A DNA stretch of 20,804 nucleotides, from NCBI GenBank assembly GCA_004151065.3, contig NWUY0304884702.1, positions 1 to 20,804 of the forward strand. Reading direction: 5' to 3'. This document shows, piece after piece, positions 8,161 through 18,723 of the stretch. The position numbers were made by a program, and so were the translations under genes. The DNA comes from Larix sibirica (lineage: Eukaryota > Streptophyta > Pinopsida > Pinales > Pinaceae). Numbering within the stretch: position 1 is the first letter of the stretch; each line of letters starts with the position of its first letter. The notes under the pieces are model-generated. The model had not been told where the DNA came from. It worked only from the letters and a program-made list of their open reading frames with translations, and made no database searches.

Positions 8161-9840
8161 AGTTACATTTCTAAAGAGAGGGTCCAAGGGTGGGCTACCC
8201 TAATTAACTCTGGACTCAACCCATTCTCGTCACGTTAGGAAAGCGACCCATAAATGAAATAGAAATGTCTACCTTTGAGGCTCCTAAACCCCCTCTCCCT
8301 AGCCACGGAGTGCCTAAATGAATGCATGCCCTACCTAAAAGTATCCTGCCCTTATTGAGAAGGAAGGGAAAGGTCTCGAGCTCAGGCTTTGAGGGGAATA
8401 AATAGGGGTCCTTACCGGTAAACCCAGCCCCGGGCAGTAAGCGGTCCTGGTCTGCTTTCCCAGTTTAGTAAGGTCCCCAGTCAGGTTCTAGTGAGCCTAT
8501 ATCAATCAAGCTCAGGACGAGTCATCTACGACAACAGTATCGCTCCCTCTCCCCCTGCCACAAGGCCCTTCTCTCACTACCCATATCTTATATATACCAT
8601 GCCACCTTTCTGTACTGAAATTGCCACTTCAAGGCCAGGGTCAGAAAGCAGTTGAGCCGTTCAAACCAGTACAACAACTAAGTTTGCCAAGGCAGCCATG
8701 GTAGTAAAAGCATCCGATTCGCCGAGCTTTGTTACTCAGGATTCACTTTTTGTGATTGTTATACAGTGATTCTTTTTCATTCAAACTCCCACCACTTGCT
8801 TGGCTGTTTAGAGAGAAGAGAAGGCAGTCAGTTGGCCCTTTATAGCGTGGCTATTTATAATAAGTTGCTCCGTTCCTCCGACGGAGATCCGAAAGGGCTC
8901 GGAGAATCGTAATTCCAGAGACAGGTGGATCAACAACTGGATATGGACCTGCTACTGAGGCTACAGTAACCACCCCATCTTTATCACGGAGATGTGTTTC
9001 GTAAGTATATAAGGGTGGTTAAGCAAGCAGCAGTAAGTGTATCCAGTGGTGGTTCTGTGTGGCAGTTCTAATGTCTTCATGGGTTGTCCTGCTGCTTTCC
9101 CCTGTTCCAAAGAAAGACTAAATGGTCTGGAGCCGAAGATTGAAGCCAAGCCGGTTTCTGGGGTTCTGTCTTCGGGTTGTTGTTCCTGTGTTTGTTGTCC
9201 TATGTTTGCCTGCTGAGTGAATTGGTTTATTGATTGCTGTTCATTGCTTGTTGAATGGCTCTTGTGTTTGCCCTTGTATTGTATTTCTCTAAGTAAGCTA
9301 GTGTAAGCTGTAGTAGGTAAGCTAGATTTATGTGTCCTGGCTCGGCTCCATTTGTTATATCCTGGCTGCGTCCCTCCCTGTATTTCCTTGTTATGTTGAG
9401 GTGGTAGGTGTATATGTCTAGGTAGGTTTAGTGTAAGTAATGTGTATTTACTGACTTAGTTTGCGACTGGTAAATTAACCAGTGATAACCTCTTCGAGCC
9501 TCTTCTTTGGCTCGATAGGCAACCGCTCCACCCCTTCAATTTCCCTTTCAGACCACTAGTGGGATTTCAATTGCTTCCGAGTCAACGAAGTAAACTACTT
9601 GGTAACCTAACTGCCACGGGATCTGCTACTACGTAGGGTGTGGAGTCAACTGACTTTGCTTCTTTTCCATATAAAGATTGAATGGCGGTTCCATTAGCTA
9701 AGGGAGGGCCCCGCTACTGATAAGGTGGCTAGGCATTCCTACCCTACTGCACCTGTTCTTCGGGCGGCTATTCTTATCCTGCAAAGGCTGTTCGCACTAG
9801 AGGGTTTTACCTTATGCTGCGGCTAAGGTGCAAGATATAA
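8161..9840. other. No gene recognised
   Basis: A plus-strand frame from about 8,870 to 9,000 reads through RRIVIPETGGSTTGYGPATE before TAA, but it is short and matches nothing I know. CTCCG-A-CGGAG at 8876-8886 is a tight near-palindrome. Decayed GTAAGCTAG-type repetition occurs at about 9290-9460. The 62-codon minus-strand ORF at 8961-9149 has no recognisable motif. Confidence 0.45.
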
Positions 9841-11099
9841 CGTATAAAAATATCAAACTTGAAAGAAATAAAATATCAAAATCCCCACGCAAGGTTAAGT
9901 TCTAAATCATATCCATAGCCATAGGCATGGGGTGAGGTGGATCAATAAAAAAAGAAAGGGTAAGACTTTGATACATCATGCTCAAAACCTGATTATCCCT
10001 AAGGTGACCTTTGGCCAACCCTTACATGTGAATACTACTATCACTAAATTAAAGCCCACAAAAAAACCCTACCTTAAGTACATAAATGTCTTCTCCTTTT
10101 AGGGACCTTCATCTAGTACAGTTCCTCTCCTTAGGCCTCTGACCTCATATATCTTTGTTGGTCCCAGGCCTAAACCTTTAGGTGATGTCACCCATGATTT
10201 GTTTTCAAATCCTTTTTACCTGAGCAGATAGCCAATGTTATTTCTTCTCCTTATCTTTATGTGGTTTTTCAGCCATCAATTTTTGACACTTTGAATAACC
10301 TTATTAGCTATATCCTTTATGAGTGTTTCTTGTATAGGAAGCTCTAGTAATAGTTAGGAAGCACCTAGACTATAACTTTATCACAGCTACAAAATAATAG
10401 GCTAGGAATATTTCATAATCCCGCTTCATCTTCCTTCAGTGCTATAATCTCTTTAGTACCTCAATCCCCTTCTTCCTCTTTAGGGCCAATAATAAGAGGC
10501 CCGTAGGGTTACTGTAAAAAGTATACCATTTGGATGTTAATATGATGACGCTTAGACAAGCCACTACTAGTCCTACTTCCTATTCTAACCCATGATTTTC
10601 CCATGTGCCATCTGATCCAACTATGATCTCGACCACTACCCCACCTACTACCACAATAGGTACACCTTCCAATGAAATTGCAGCTTCTTTATTAATTCCT
10701 GTGGCCCAGGCTATTAGGAACCTAGCCCAACCTAGTCGTTTTGCTAAGTCTTACTCCTTCGTATAGGACTTTGCCAACACACGTAAAAATATCTCTTTAC
10801 TATAGCTAATTCATCTCTCTCCCTCTTTAAGATACCCCTTTATAAAGCACTTTGACTCTCTCCCTACTTTATTCTTAGAGGCTTGACCTCCAATTCCTTC
10901 TTCCACTCTCATTATGTAGTCTCACTTAATGGGACATTTTACTCAAGGGGGATAGAATAGGATTAAACCTCTATCCATTATCCCATCTATATTGGGGTAC
11001 TATATCTTTGACCCCCACACTCTTCTAAATGATCTTGCACTTTGGGTCACCCATAATCCCCCTATCCTCATTAAGTGCTAGGTTGGCCCATGTCTATTA
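9841..11099 (+). pseudogene. Probable decayed gag-side part of a Ty3/gypsy element
   Basis: This lies directly upstream, on the same strand, of a gypsy protease remnant. It has distinctive composition, C/T-rich on the plus strand with frequent CCT, TCC and TTA codon-like triplets. Stops occur in every frame, yet short runs look protein-like, for example PEQIANVISSPYLYVVFQPS near 10,220-10,275. No zinc knuckle (CCHC) is visible. The assignment rests mainly on position; the left boundary is unknown. Confidence 0.3.
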
Positions 11100-11500
11100 A
11101 AGTGTTATCTTGTATACTATGATTTTAGCCTCAATGTAGTGTTATATAAGAGTCTTATCAACCGTAGTGACACTAATAATGATATGCAGGTTACCAAATA
11201 TACTTGTTAAGGGTATTACTCCCATGAGATTCTTCCTAGAGGATCAACAATGATGGCGCCAGACATGTGGATCCGTTAATCCTTCTAGTACCTTTCTTTG
11301 TCATAAACAAAGACCTCTCTGATAACCTGTTGCTTGGTCATCCTTGAATCCATCATATGCATGTGATTCCCTCCACCCTATTCTAGTAGGTTCAGTTTAC
11401 CTTGAAAGTAAAGGTCTACATTATTCTTGGTAACCCTAACCTATATGAGTTTTTTCCATCCTACCTATTGAAAGTGAATGGATAAGTACCATCCCTACTA
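11100..11500 (+). pseudogene. Ty3/gypsy aspartic protease remnant
   Basis: Two pieces in different phases fit the retropepsin domain of plant Ty3/gypsy polyproteins. From 11,100, CYLVYYDFSLNVVLYKSL resembles the active-site region, usually (V/I)LVD.G(S/A)..N..P...L; the Asp is present but the following Gly is missing. From 11,297, FVINKDLSDNLLLGHP, then a stop, then IHHMHVIPSTLF resembles the C-terminal flap region 'f.Vid....YN.LLGRPWIH...vvPST.hq'. The stop is TGA (11,345-11,347), where the family has Trp. Two TAG codons follow at 11,384-11,389, near the family's HQ position. A frameshift separates the two pieces. The domain is non-functional. Transitions C-to-T and G-to-A would explain these particular stops. 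Confidence 0.55.
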
Positions 11501-11711
11501 TGCAAGTGTAACTCCCTCAACATATCCCCCCTTATTGCTTAGGATTTCACCAACATCCTCACCAACCATTATTCCCTCTAATATACTTCCCGACACTGGC
11601 ATCCCAATTGCTACATCACTCACCTTAGTAAATGCATCTATTGTCTCGCTCCTAGCTTCCACTCCTTAAACTACCCAAATGAGCCCAAAACCTAAGTGAG
11701 TGGTCACCCTT

Positions 11712-11831
11712 ATGCTTAAGAAAGGAAAAGCTATAGTGGACCCTACATCCCAGCCTGTTAAACCCGGTAATGTTGAGTATACCTTGCATGGTCTTCTATC
11801 AGAAGAGGATATACACCTTAACCTACTATGA
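11712..11831 (+). pseudogene. Short open frame downstream of the gypsy protease
   Basis: The frame starts MLKKGKAIVDPTSQPVKPGN and ends at TGA (11,829-11,831), 39 codons. Charged and hydrophobic residues alternate plausibly and it lies in the expected downstream direction of the retroelement. In the same phase a further open segment (YPFTPCEYHLVNLVTM) follows the stop. I cannot name the domain; it may be the spacer between protease and reverse transcriptase. Confidence 0.3.
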
Positions 11832-12584
11832 TACCCTTTCACACCTTGTGAGTACCACTTAGTAAACCTAGTGACTATGTAGTTTCCTTTATCCAACACA
11901 GCCTTAGCCTGAAGGTACCATGGGTCACTGTTCAGATGACTCTTTATTCTATCTCCGATATCATTTTTGATGGATACTACTTAACCTATCAGGGGTCTCC
12001 TACTTTTAGTGTGCTCATAAAGGCCAGTCTTTCTCTATCATTGCAGTCCCACCCAGCAACTTATTCTTTCCAGCCGGGGCGCAGAATTATTTATTAGTTC
12101 CGGTCCCCCAGCCCCACGTCAGCCAGTATCTATTTATTCGGTTCAGTTCGGTCATTTCTTCGCAAAGCACTTTTTCTATATAAGGTGGGTTGTGGGATAT
12201 AGGTTCGCATTCTACAAAGCTCCTATCAAATCTAATACTAATATAAGTAGTTCCAGGCCTGAATGCGGAGCTCTCGAAGAAGCATCAAATCCTCTCTATT
12301 TGCATAGAGCTATCATTTACTTTACTCCACTTGAACCATGACCCGAGAGAAGACAGAGGCAGACGTTGACGGGTGAGGAGTTACTAACACCTTTTTTTGC
12401 AAGGGTACGGTGGGAGACCGGGCCTATAGGTTCTTTATCCAAAATGAATTGGAGAGGGGCGGACCCTATCTAGAGTCGTGTTTACCCGTATAAGTTAGGG
12501 GTGGGTGGAAAATAGCTTTGCCATAATGTGCGGAGGAGGCGCGGACCTTCTACCTTAATACCAGAAGACAAACCTAGATTCTAA
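11832..12584. other. No gene recognised; end of the gypsy-like region
   Basis: The C/T-rich texture of the retroelement region continues to about 12,060 and then changes to typical mixed spacer sequence (CAGCCGGGGCGCAGAATT onward). I see no LTR or other boundary signal. The 77-codon minus-strand ORF at 11,666-11,899 is a shadow of the region above. Confidence 0.4.
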
Positions 12585-12731
12585 ATGGATCCTCAAATTG
12601 AAATTATCTTTATATGTGTTTGAAGAACGTTAAAAGATATGTATATGGATCGACTGGGGGATGTCTGGTATATTAAAGTGAATTTGAAGGGACGGAGTGC
12701 TCGACCTAAAGGGAGAGGGCCTAGATATGAT
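12585..12731 (+). other. Short protein-like frame with a basic segment
   Basis: From ATG 12,585 the frame gives MDPQIEIIFICV, TGA, then 35 codons ending in TAA (12,729-12,731), including GRSARPKGRGPRYD. The basic Gly/Arg/Pro segment resembles nucleic-acid-binding tails in general but no specific family. Chance is a real alternative. Confidence 0.15.
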
Positions 12732-12947
12732 TAATTTCAAATCTGTGGTTTGTCCACTTAAAAGTTTGTAACTTCAAACAAATTGTCAGGTGTATATTCT
12801 TCTCCTTAATGTTGCTGATCAAGAGGTATATAAATTCAGGCTAGTGATCCAGAATGCAATGCAGCTATAAGTATAGGTAGTTATAAGTATGGGTAAATGG
12901 CAGTTAATGGGTAAATAAAGACCATTTCCTCCTTATTAATATAATCT
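12732..12947. other. Spacer leading into repeat block B
   Basis: AT-rich sequence with a small internal repetition (GTATAGGTAGTTATAAGTATGGGTAAATGG, 12,871-12,900). No gene is seen. Confidence 0.45.
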
Positions 12948-13096
12948 ATATATAATGCACCTGAAACAGTTTATTAGTAAGAACTATAGCTCTATTAGCT
13001 AGCTAGATGATGGTGATGAGATGTGATGATGGGGGTACTAGCTTTTTTTTAATCAATCATAAGGGGGGTAGCCGGTACTAGCTAGCATTCATCATT

Positions 13097-13160
13097 CATC
13101 TGGGACTACTAGCATCTGGGACTAGCATCTGTTTACTTGGCCATCATCTGTTACTTGGCC
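13097..13160 (+). repeat. Degenerate tandem repeat of CATCTGGGACTAG units
   Basis: CATCTGGGACTACTAG (13,097-13,112) is followed by CATCTGGGACTAG (13,113-13,125), then CATCTGTTTACTTGGCCAT and CATCTGTTACTTGGCC. Unit length changes between copies, which suggests slippage. Confidence 0.8.
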
Positions 13161-13223
13161 GATCATTCATGCATGCCCGAGATATGATTCCAATTAATGC
13201 CGATATTTAATTCATAATCTCGA

Positions 13224-13255
13224 CCAGGTTGGAAGATATCGCCCAGGTTGGAAGA
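13224..13255 (+). repeat. 13-base direct repeat, period 19
   Basis: CCAGGTTGGAAGA occurs exactly at 13,224-13,236 and 13,243-13,255. Just after it, GATATGA (13,271-13,277) pairs with TCATATC (13,288-13,294) around a 10-base loop. Confidence 0.9.
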
Positions 13256-14737
13256 CGACTAGGTGGTTACGATATGACGATAATTAATCATATCACGATA
13301 ATTCATTATACGTAATATCGCAACCATTCCATAATATGGGATTCTGGGATTATTGATTCTGAAAGTATCACCATTGACTTGTCTGGGCTTATCTCTGGGA
13401 TTATCACAATTCATCCTCATCTGGGACTTGACCAATGTTTCAATCAATCATGCCGATACCGATGCCGATGCCAATGTTTTTTCAATCATGCCGATATTTT
13501 CATAATCATATTGCAACTGGTTGGATGGGAGACTAGGTGGTTCAACGCGATACGAGAATTCATTCGCTAGTTGGATGTTCCTTCCTTTCATAAATAATAT
13601 GGGACGATCAATCTCTAATTATATGGACGATACTGCCATCATATGGGATATTAGTTGGATGTGAAACTATTCCTAGTTCTATTATATGGATAAACTAGGT
13701 TCAACGATCCGAGTGGGTGGGATGACTCGTTGAAATGAGATATTTCTTATTTATTGGGAGACTCCCGTGTCCGCCTCCACTAGCCCTGTAAGCCCATCAT
13801 CCCTCCCTCCCTGTTTGTTCTGCCTATGCCATTTCCGATCTGATGACCCTTTTTTTCCTGCTCACCCACCCATCATGCCATGCGGTGCCGTGCCATGCCG
13901 CCGAGCAGCCCAGTCCTGCCCATTAAGTAAATGCCATGCCTGCCCTGAAAAACAAAACAAAAAAGAAAAAGAAAAGAAATGAAACGTGTACGCCTGCTCA
14001 TTTGTCTAACCAAACAAAGAATGCAAAAACAAAGAATGTGCCAAGCCCCCACCTCACCAAAAGTTGTTTCTCAAATAAGCGAGCTCAAACAGCGTTCTTT
14101 CCGGGGTGGGACCAAAGTAACAAATGAATCTCAAAGAGTTAACCCGATGAGCTAATAAATTAACCAGAGTTTATGAATGCAACAATAAGTTAACCAGAGT
14201 TCACCCACTAGCGAAAATAAGTTGAATAACTGCTAACCCGCCTAATGAGCGCAATAATGGTCAAAAAGTTGTTGAGTTGGAGTTGTTGAGTTGTTTGTTG
14301 AAGCCAGCTCAAAGTTGAAAGGGGCACTGGGTATGATAAGCCAGCTCGAAGGTGAAACCAGTGGGTATGGACCAATCATCTGGACCAATGGGAACAACCC
14401 CAATCAGATCGGACCAATCATAAGCAGACAAATAATAAGAAAAAGAAAGCACTAACCAGACAGAATCCAATTAAATAACTAGACCAATAAGAATGCAGGT
14501 TACGGAATATGCTCTGCCTCCAATAACTAATAAGTAAATATAAATATACTAAATATACGCAAGAGAGAGTTTCAATAATAGCCAATATAGCATTCACTAG
14601 AACGTAATATATATATAGCATAGATATCTAGGTAGCTCAAATCATATGGGATTATATATCAATAATAAGATGGGCTACACACTCGGTATGAGCTAATAGA
14701 TAAACACTACTACAGGTTTGGTAAAAAATTTCTTAAT

Positions 14738-14810
14738 GTATGATATGTAACGGCTAGGAGGGGCTAGGATGTAACGGCTAGGATGTAACGGCTGGTATAG
14801 GCGGGCTAGG
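14738..14810 (-). repeat. TGTAACGGCTAGGA short tandem repeats
   Basis: TGTAACGGCTAGGA or close variants occur three times between about 14,746 and 14,795. They are the inverted counterparts of the ACGTAACAGCC units in block A (5391-5470), placed at the matching point of the inverted copy. Confidence 0.8.
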
Positions 14811-15413
14811 AAGGTATAGATGAAGGTACATTTTATATTATAAAGATGGGATGGTACAAATGGTATGGGCCGGTCTCAAGTACTATAACGACTACTATGG
14901 GATGGGATGAGCAATAAAGCAACTATACGTACATAAAACAACTATATGTACAAAGGTACTATAACTTATAATATTATGGATGATAAAGCAAAACTCATCA
15001 TATGGACGATACACAATAGGTAATAAGTTCTACTAGGTGATAAGGTTATACAAGACTGGTTGGATGTAAACTATTTGTGGATGGGAGACAAGGTTCACCA
15101 CTACAAGGCTGTTGCCCTGTGTCTTCCAGCACGCCTCCTCTCGGGACGCCTATCTTTACCTTGTGCGATCAACCATCATGAATTCTAATTCAGCAAATAT
15201 CGTCATTGCATGGATGGATGAAAGCTAGTCATCACTAATCTCTCAAATAAAGCTTCATCGTGAAAGAATGACTGAAACTAGTATCCCATCATCACACATC
15301 CCATCATCTAGCTAGTACCAGTAATAGAGTTATACTAATCATTACTAATAAAAACTTTTTAAGGTGCATACATATATAGATGAAAATCCCAATTTATATG
15401 AGGTGCTCGACCC

Positions 15414-15562
15414 CATGGTTATAGCCTCTAAATCGCCGGATAGATAGACCCCAGAGGTGGGGCGCATTATATTTCTCCTCAGACATACATTTTCACGCTC
15501 TTAAGACCTATTTGAGGAGGTGTGGGGAAATGTGTTCTAGCCCGATATGAGGGGGCCTTCAG
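15414..15562 (+). repeat. Direct copy of block A 5,838-6,110 (shorter form)
   Basis: GGTTATAGCCTC, AAATCGCCGGATAG, AGACCCC, CTCCT, ACGCTCT, GAAATGTG..GCCCGATATGAGGG and CCTT occur in the same order as in block A, with about 120 fewer bases. Orientation is direct here but inverted for the adjoining segment 14,500-15,097, so the two copies were rearranged after duplication. Confidence 0.7.
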
Positions 15563-16733
15563 TCAAAAAAAGAGATTCTTGCCTTTAACCCTGACGCAAT
15601 AGATAGTAAAGCCAGAGAGAGAATGATTTCCTTACCAGCCGTATACGACAAGGTTATACCTTTTCTGCTCCTGCCAATATAGTTATAGCAGTCTCAATTA
15701 TTCCTTCCTCGCTCTCCACACCCTTCTATGGCTAAATTTTATTTATCATATAAGTTTCCGGCGATAAACCTTATGTCAGGCGAGCGATCCTTCCTTATTT
15801 TGCGATTATGCTAGCGAGTCAGGTTGCATATTTATGACATATTTCTCTATGGATTCAATTTGATTCTCTGTGAGTCTCTATCTGAGTTGCCTTATCTTCT
15901 TTCTATATGCAATTATGCGAGCGGTTGCAGTGGATGGAAACTTATTCTCTTTGATTTAATATATTGCAACTGCGCTTTCATATAAACCTGTATATAAGCT
16001 CTCTTACTCTATATAATGGTCTTAAGGAGCATAAGCATGAGGTATCCACTTTTGCCCATGTATGGATAATAAAGAGGAAGTGGTGGCCCCCCCACCCAAT
16101 AAGTCAAATTAGAATTTACCTGCAAGGCCAGGTTATCAGAGGAAAATTTACCATACTACTCTATCAGGGTGAAAGTCTATGGGTGGTTCGTAACTGTAGC
16201 GTGGGGAATCAGGGGTTCAGTGATAATAAAATTGTATGGGGTGAGTCCGGAGTATTATCTCTGGAGGGCTTAAATAAATCGCTGAATGAATTGCTCTCTC
16301 TCACCCTCATAAACCCTTTGAATGCAAGTTATCCCTCACCCTAAGATCCATCCAACCATCTCATCCAGCAAGACCATTCTTTTATTGGCTTGGCTCGGCT
16401 ATTCTTGAGATCCTCGTCCTTTCTTAGATATAACTGTAGAGTTCGCGACTTCGTACCGGCACCATCCATCCTTGCTGTTCCTACTTGACTCCATGATAAC
16501 AAAGATTCCATAATTTAGAATGCGTGTGGGCCCGGCTGATCCAGATAGGCCATCATGCGGGGACCTGAGAACGAAGTTCAGATAATACCTGGGGCGGGAA
16601 ATTGCCCTATTAACCTATAGGAACAAATACTTTAGGGCGAGGACCCCCCTTATATAGGTAAAGACGCTAACGCCCAATCTGCTTCGGCTTGCTTAATCAA
16701 CTCGATATAGAGCTGCTCGATCTGTATCCATAT
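15563..16733 (+). other. No gene recognised; one unrecognised 126-codon ORF
   Basis: An ORF at 15,964-16,344 begins at TTG and has no suitable in-frame ATG near its start. Its middle (HVWIIKRKWWPPHPISQIRI) and end (GVLSLEGLNKSLNELLSLTL) look protein-like, but I recognise no domain and the length is within chance expectation. Upstream, the words GCGATTATGCTAGCGAG.CAGGTTGCA and GCAATTATGCGAGCGGTTGCA (about 15,803-15,832 and 15,910-15,930) form a short diverged repeat. Confidence 0.2.
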
Positions 16734-17399
16734 ATGGCACTTAAACTACTGCACCTGTATTTCCTTGCTTTAGTAACAGGCTCTGCCTTTGCCTTTGCTT
16801 GCTCTGCTCCTGTCTTTACTACTGATGAATAAAAAACAAGATCTAAAGGCGCATTTACTGGTACTGTATAAACGGAGTATGGATATGAAGCTCCTGCTGC
16901 TTTAACAAGGGATGCCGCTAGTGCTATCTTAGCTGCTTTTTACTCTGGCTATCGAACTGTAAGAGATGCAAGTGGAACTAAAACTGGTTAGGATGCTTTT
17001 GAAATTGGTGGTGCTTCTCCTACCTTTGCACTTAGCTTTGCTCTCACACGGTCATAAACGGAGTCAAAAGGGGTAACCTCTCCTCCCGTTGGTGGTTATG
17101 CTAAAACTTAGTAAAAAAAAGGTGCCGCTTATCTGGTTTGCTATGCCAGTGGTGAATCCGTGGTCTATGTCTTTGCTACTGATGGATAAATTGCTTTCGG
17201 GTAAACCTGGGCTATCAGATCTCGATCTGCAACCTCTCTAGCTGCTTTCTTCCTTGCCTACACCTCTGTGATCCTTTCTGCGAGTAAAGGTATAATCACG
17301 ATCTCCCTCATTTCCCTACAATTCCACTGCACACATCATCTGGAAGAGTATTGGAGGAATGGCCTTTATTTATGTAATTCTTCAGACCTCGCAAAGTGG
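16734..17399 (+). pseudogene. Protein-like frame with possible signal peptide, stopped only by TAA/TAG
   Basis: From ATG 16,734 the frame starts MALKLLHLYFLALVTG, then SAFAFACSAP, which resembles a signal peptide with an Ala-x-Ala cleavage site. It continues in one phase, without an evident frameshift, for 222 codons. The product is rich in Ala, Thr, Ser and Gly (ALTRDAASAILAAFYSGY; SRSATSLAAFFLAYTS). Eight stops interrupt it: TAA at 16830, 16869, 17055, 17112, 17187, 17202 and TAG at 16989, 17109; none is TGA. Between the ATG and about 17,300 there is no CAA or CAG codon. Motifs recur in phase: GTCTTT.CTACTGATG.ATAA at 16812-16832 and 17169-17189 (357 bases, 119 codons apart), and ATAAACGGAGT at 16868 and 17054 (62 codons apart). 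I recognise no family. As read by the standard code only 32 codons from the ATG are open. It could be a decayed repeat protein gene or low-complexity spacer rich in GCT and ACT. Confidence 0.3.
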
Positions 17400-18206
17400 T
17401 AAAAGTCAAATTGAAGTGGCATTTACCTGAGAGACCTAAGGTACACTTTCAAAAACAGAATCGGGTGGGATTAGTTCATCCTGTCTGGACTTCTTGGACC
17501 TTTAAACCTCGCTGCTGCACCTACCTTTTCTTGGTTAATATACTTACTCACGCACGGAATTGATCGATCAATGTTGCTTATGTAGATTCGTTTCGATGTA
17601 GCTCCCAGAACACGCTTTTTCAAATCAAATTTATCTTCCTTATTATGTGCCTACTACGACACCTTATAAACGAAATCATAGACGTCATGTTCCTTTGCGA
17701 GACCCCTTAGGAAGCTTAACCTTCATTATATAAGTATAAGTAGTAGTGAGAGCCCCCAATCCTGAGACCGGTCAAGTGGCCGCCAGAGTGAGTACTACCC
17801 CGGTAGCGGAGACTATAAGATCCTAGAGGATGCGCAAGCACAGGAAATTCACTTATGAACCGCAGCATAGTTTGTAAATCTAAAGTTGTAAAGTAGCCGT
17901 CATAAGAAAGTCTTCTTTGGACCTTCCCGAGGCCAGGTTTACAGAGGATAATTTTCCATTCCTTGGCGGCCACCTCACTTGACTACGTACCGCACAAGAG
18001 AGAGCTACGTACCAACAATAGGTTTTTTAATGGCCCTACTGAAGCTACGTAAAAAGCTACTTCTTTAGCTGCTTTAGAACGTCCGTGAGCTGGAGCGTTC
18101 GAGTGTAGCCTCCCACAACTTCTGTGTAGCCAATGAATTAAACATGAATTAAACAACGAGGTGCGTAGCCGCTCGATCATTAAGGGAGAGGAATTGAAAA
18201 CGAGGA
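17400..18206. other. No gene recognised; weak continuation of the upstream frame
   Basis: The phase of the 16,734 frame stays fairly open to about 17,760, with SLSSLLCAYYDTL before TAAACGAAATCATAGACG, which echoes the TAAACG motif upstream, but TGA now also occurs (17,412). Minus-strand ORFs at 17,716-17,973 and 17,983-18,231 have no recognisable motif. CTACGTA recurs at about 17,983, 18,005 and 18,044. Confidence 0.35.
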
Positions 18207-18683
18207 ATGTACTTCTGCCAATTGACACCAATGTACTTCTGCGGGCAGACTCAACAACGTGCCCCGCCCCTTACTTACCGCCTTACCACTATAAAACAGG
18301 CTAAACAGGTAATAAACCGGCGCCCACAGGAGAGTAAGTCCGCAAGCCTCCTTATTGTTGGCAAGTCTCCTCCACCCCTAATGTTAGGGGAGCCACAGAC
18401 CTATGGGTGGTTTACTTATTCTCTTTGGCCCCTGTCGGACGAGCCCTCCTCCTTTATGGACAGTGCCCATACCAGCCCACACCAGCTCACCAATGCCCAC
18501 ACTATAAAACTTACGCTGTATAGAGTTTCCAGCCTTATAAGCCATAGAGTTACCAGCCTGATCCCCAAAGATCATATGCTAGAAAATGTGTGGCGGCATC
18601 CAATCGAGCATTTCAGCAGCCACTTGCTCCGGTCTAGGAGGATACAGGGCCCTCTCTATTTTACGATTCCCTCAGTGACATAA
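18207..18683 (+). other. Unrecognised 158-codon ORF, longest in the window
   Basis: The ORF runs from ATG 18,207 to a TAA at 18,681-18,683. It opens with a 13-base duplication, AATGTACTTCTGC at 18,206-18,218 and 18,230-18,242, giving MYFCQLTPMYFCGQ. The rest is rich in Ser, Pro, Leu, Thr and His, with no membrane helix, repeat or catalytic motif. By a rough estimate about one ORF of this length is expected by chance in a window of this size and composition, so length is not proof. A chimeric mitochondrial ORF is possible, but I see no piece of a known mitochondrial gene in it. Confidence 0.12.
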
Positions 18684-18723
18684 ATTATATGAATGAATGG
18701 AGCCCCTCCCTTGCCCGCCTACC

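Larger units (their letters stand above)
12948..15378. repeat. Repeat block B bounded by an inverted repeat
   Basis: The left arm 12,948-13,041 matches the complement of 15,280-15,378: ATGCACCT, TTATTAGTAA, CTCTATTA, GCTAGATGATG and TGTGATGATGGG appear in the same order with modest divergence. Inside, 13,620-13,705 is repeated directly at 14,995-15,097 (ATATGGACGATAC, TTGGATGT.AAACTATT, GGTTCA.C). The section 14,500-15,097 is an inverted, roughly collinear copy of 5092-5640 in block A. The section near 13,770-13,950 corresponds to the GATCGG/ATGGCAT part of block A. It also contains A-rich sequence (13,945-13,985) and paired words such as TTAACCAGAGTT (about 14,160 and 14,190). Several short ORFs overlap it; none has a recognisable product. 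I see no transposase. Confidence 0.6.

Noticed and set aside
8860-8920. Fragment of an organelle rRNA or ribosomal gene (GATCCGAAAGGGCTCGGAG)
   Set aside because: The resemblance is only to general GC-rich spacer texture; no conserved rRNA helix or protein motif could be extended.
13936-14127. Lys-rich protein from the ORF at 13,936
   Set aside because: The Lys run is encoded by an A-rich low-complexity stretch inside repeat block B.
14418-14621. Membrane protein from the minus-strand ORF
   Set aside because: Hydrophobicity comes from AT-rich repeat sequence in block B; there is no conserved motif and the matching part of block A is not open.
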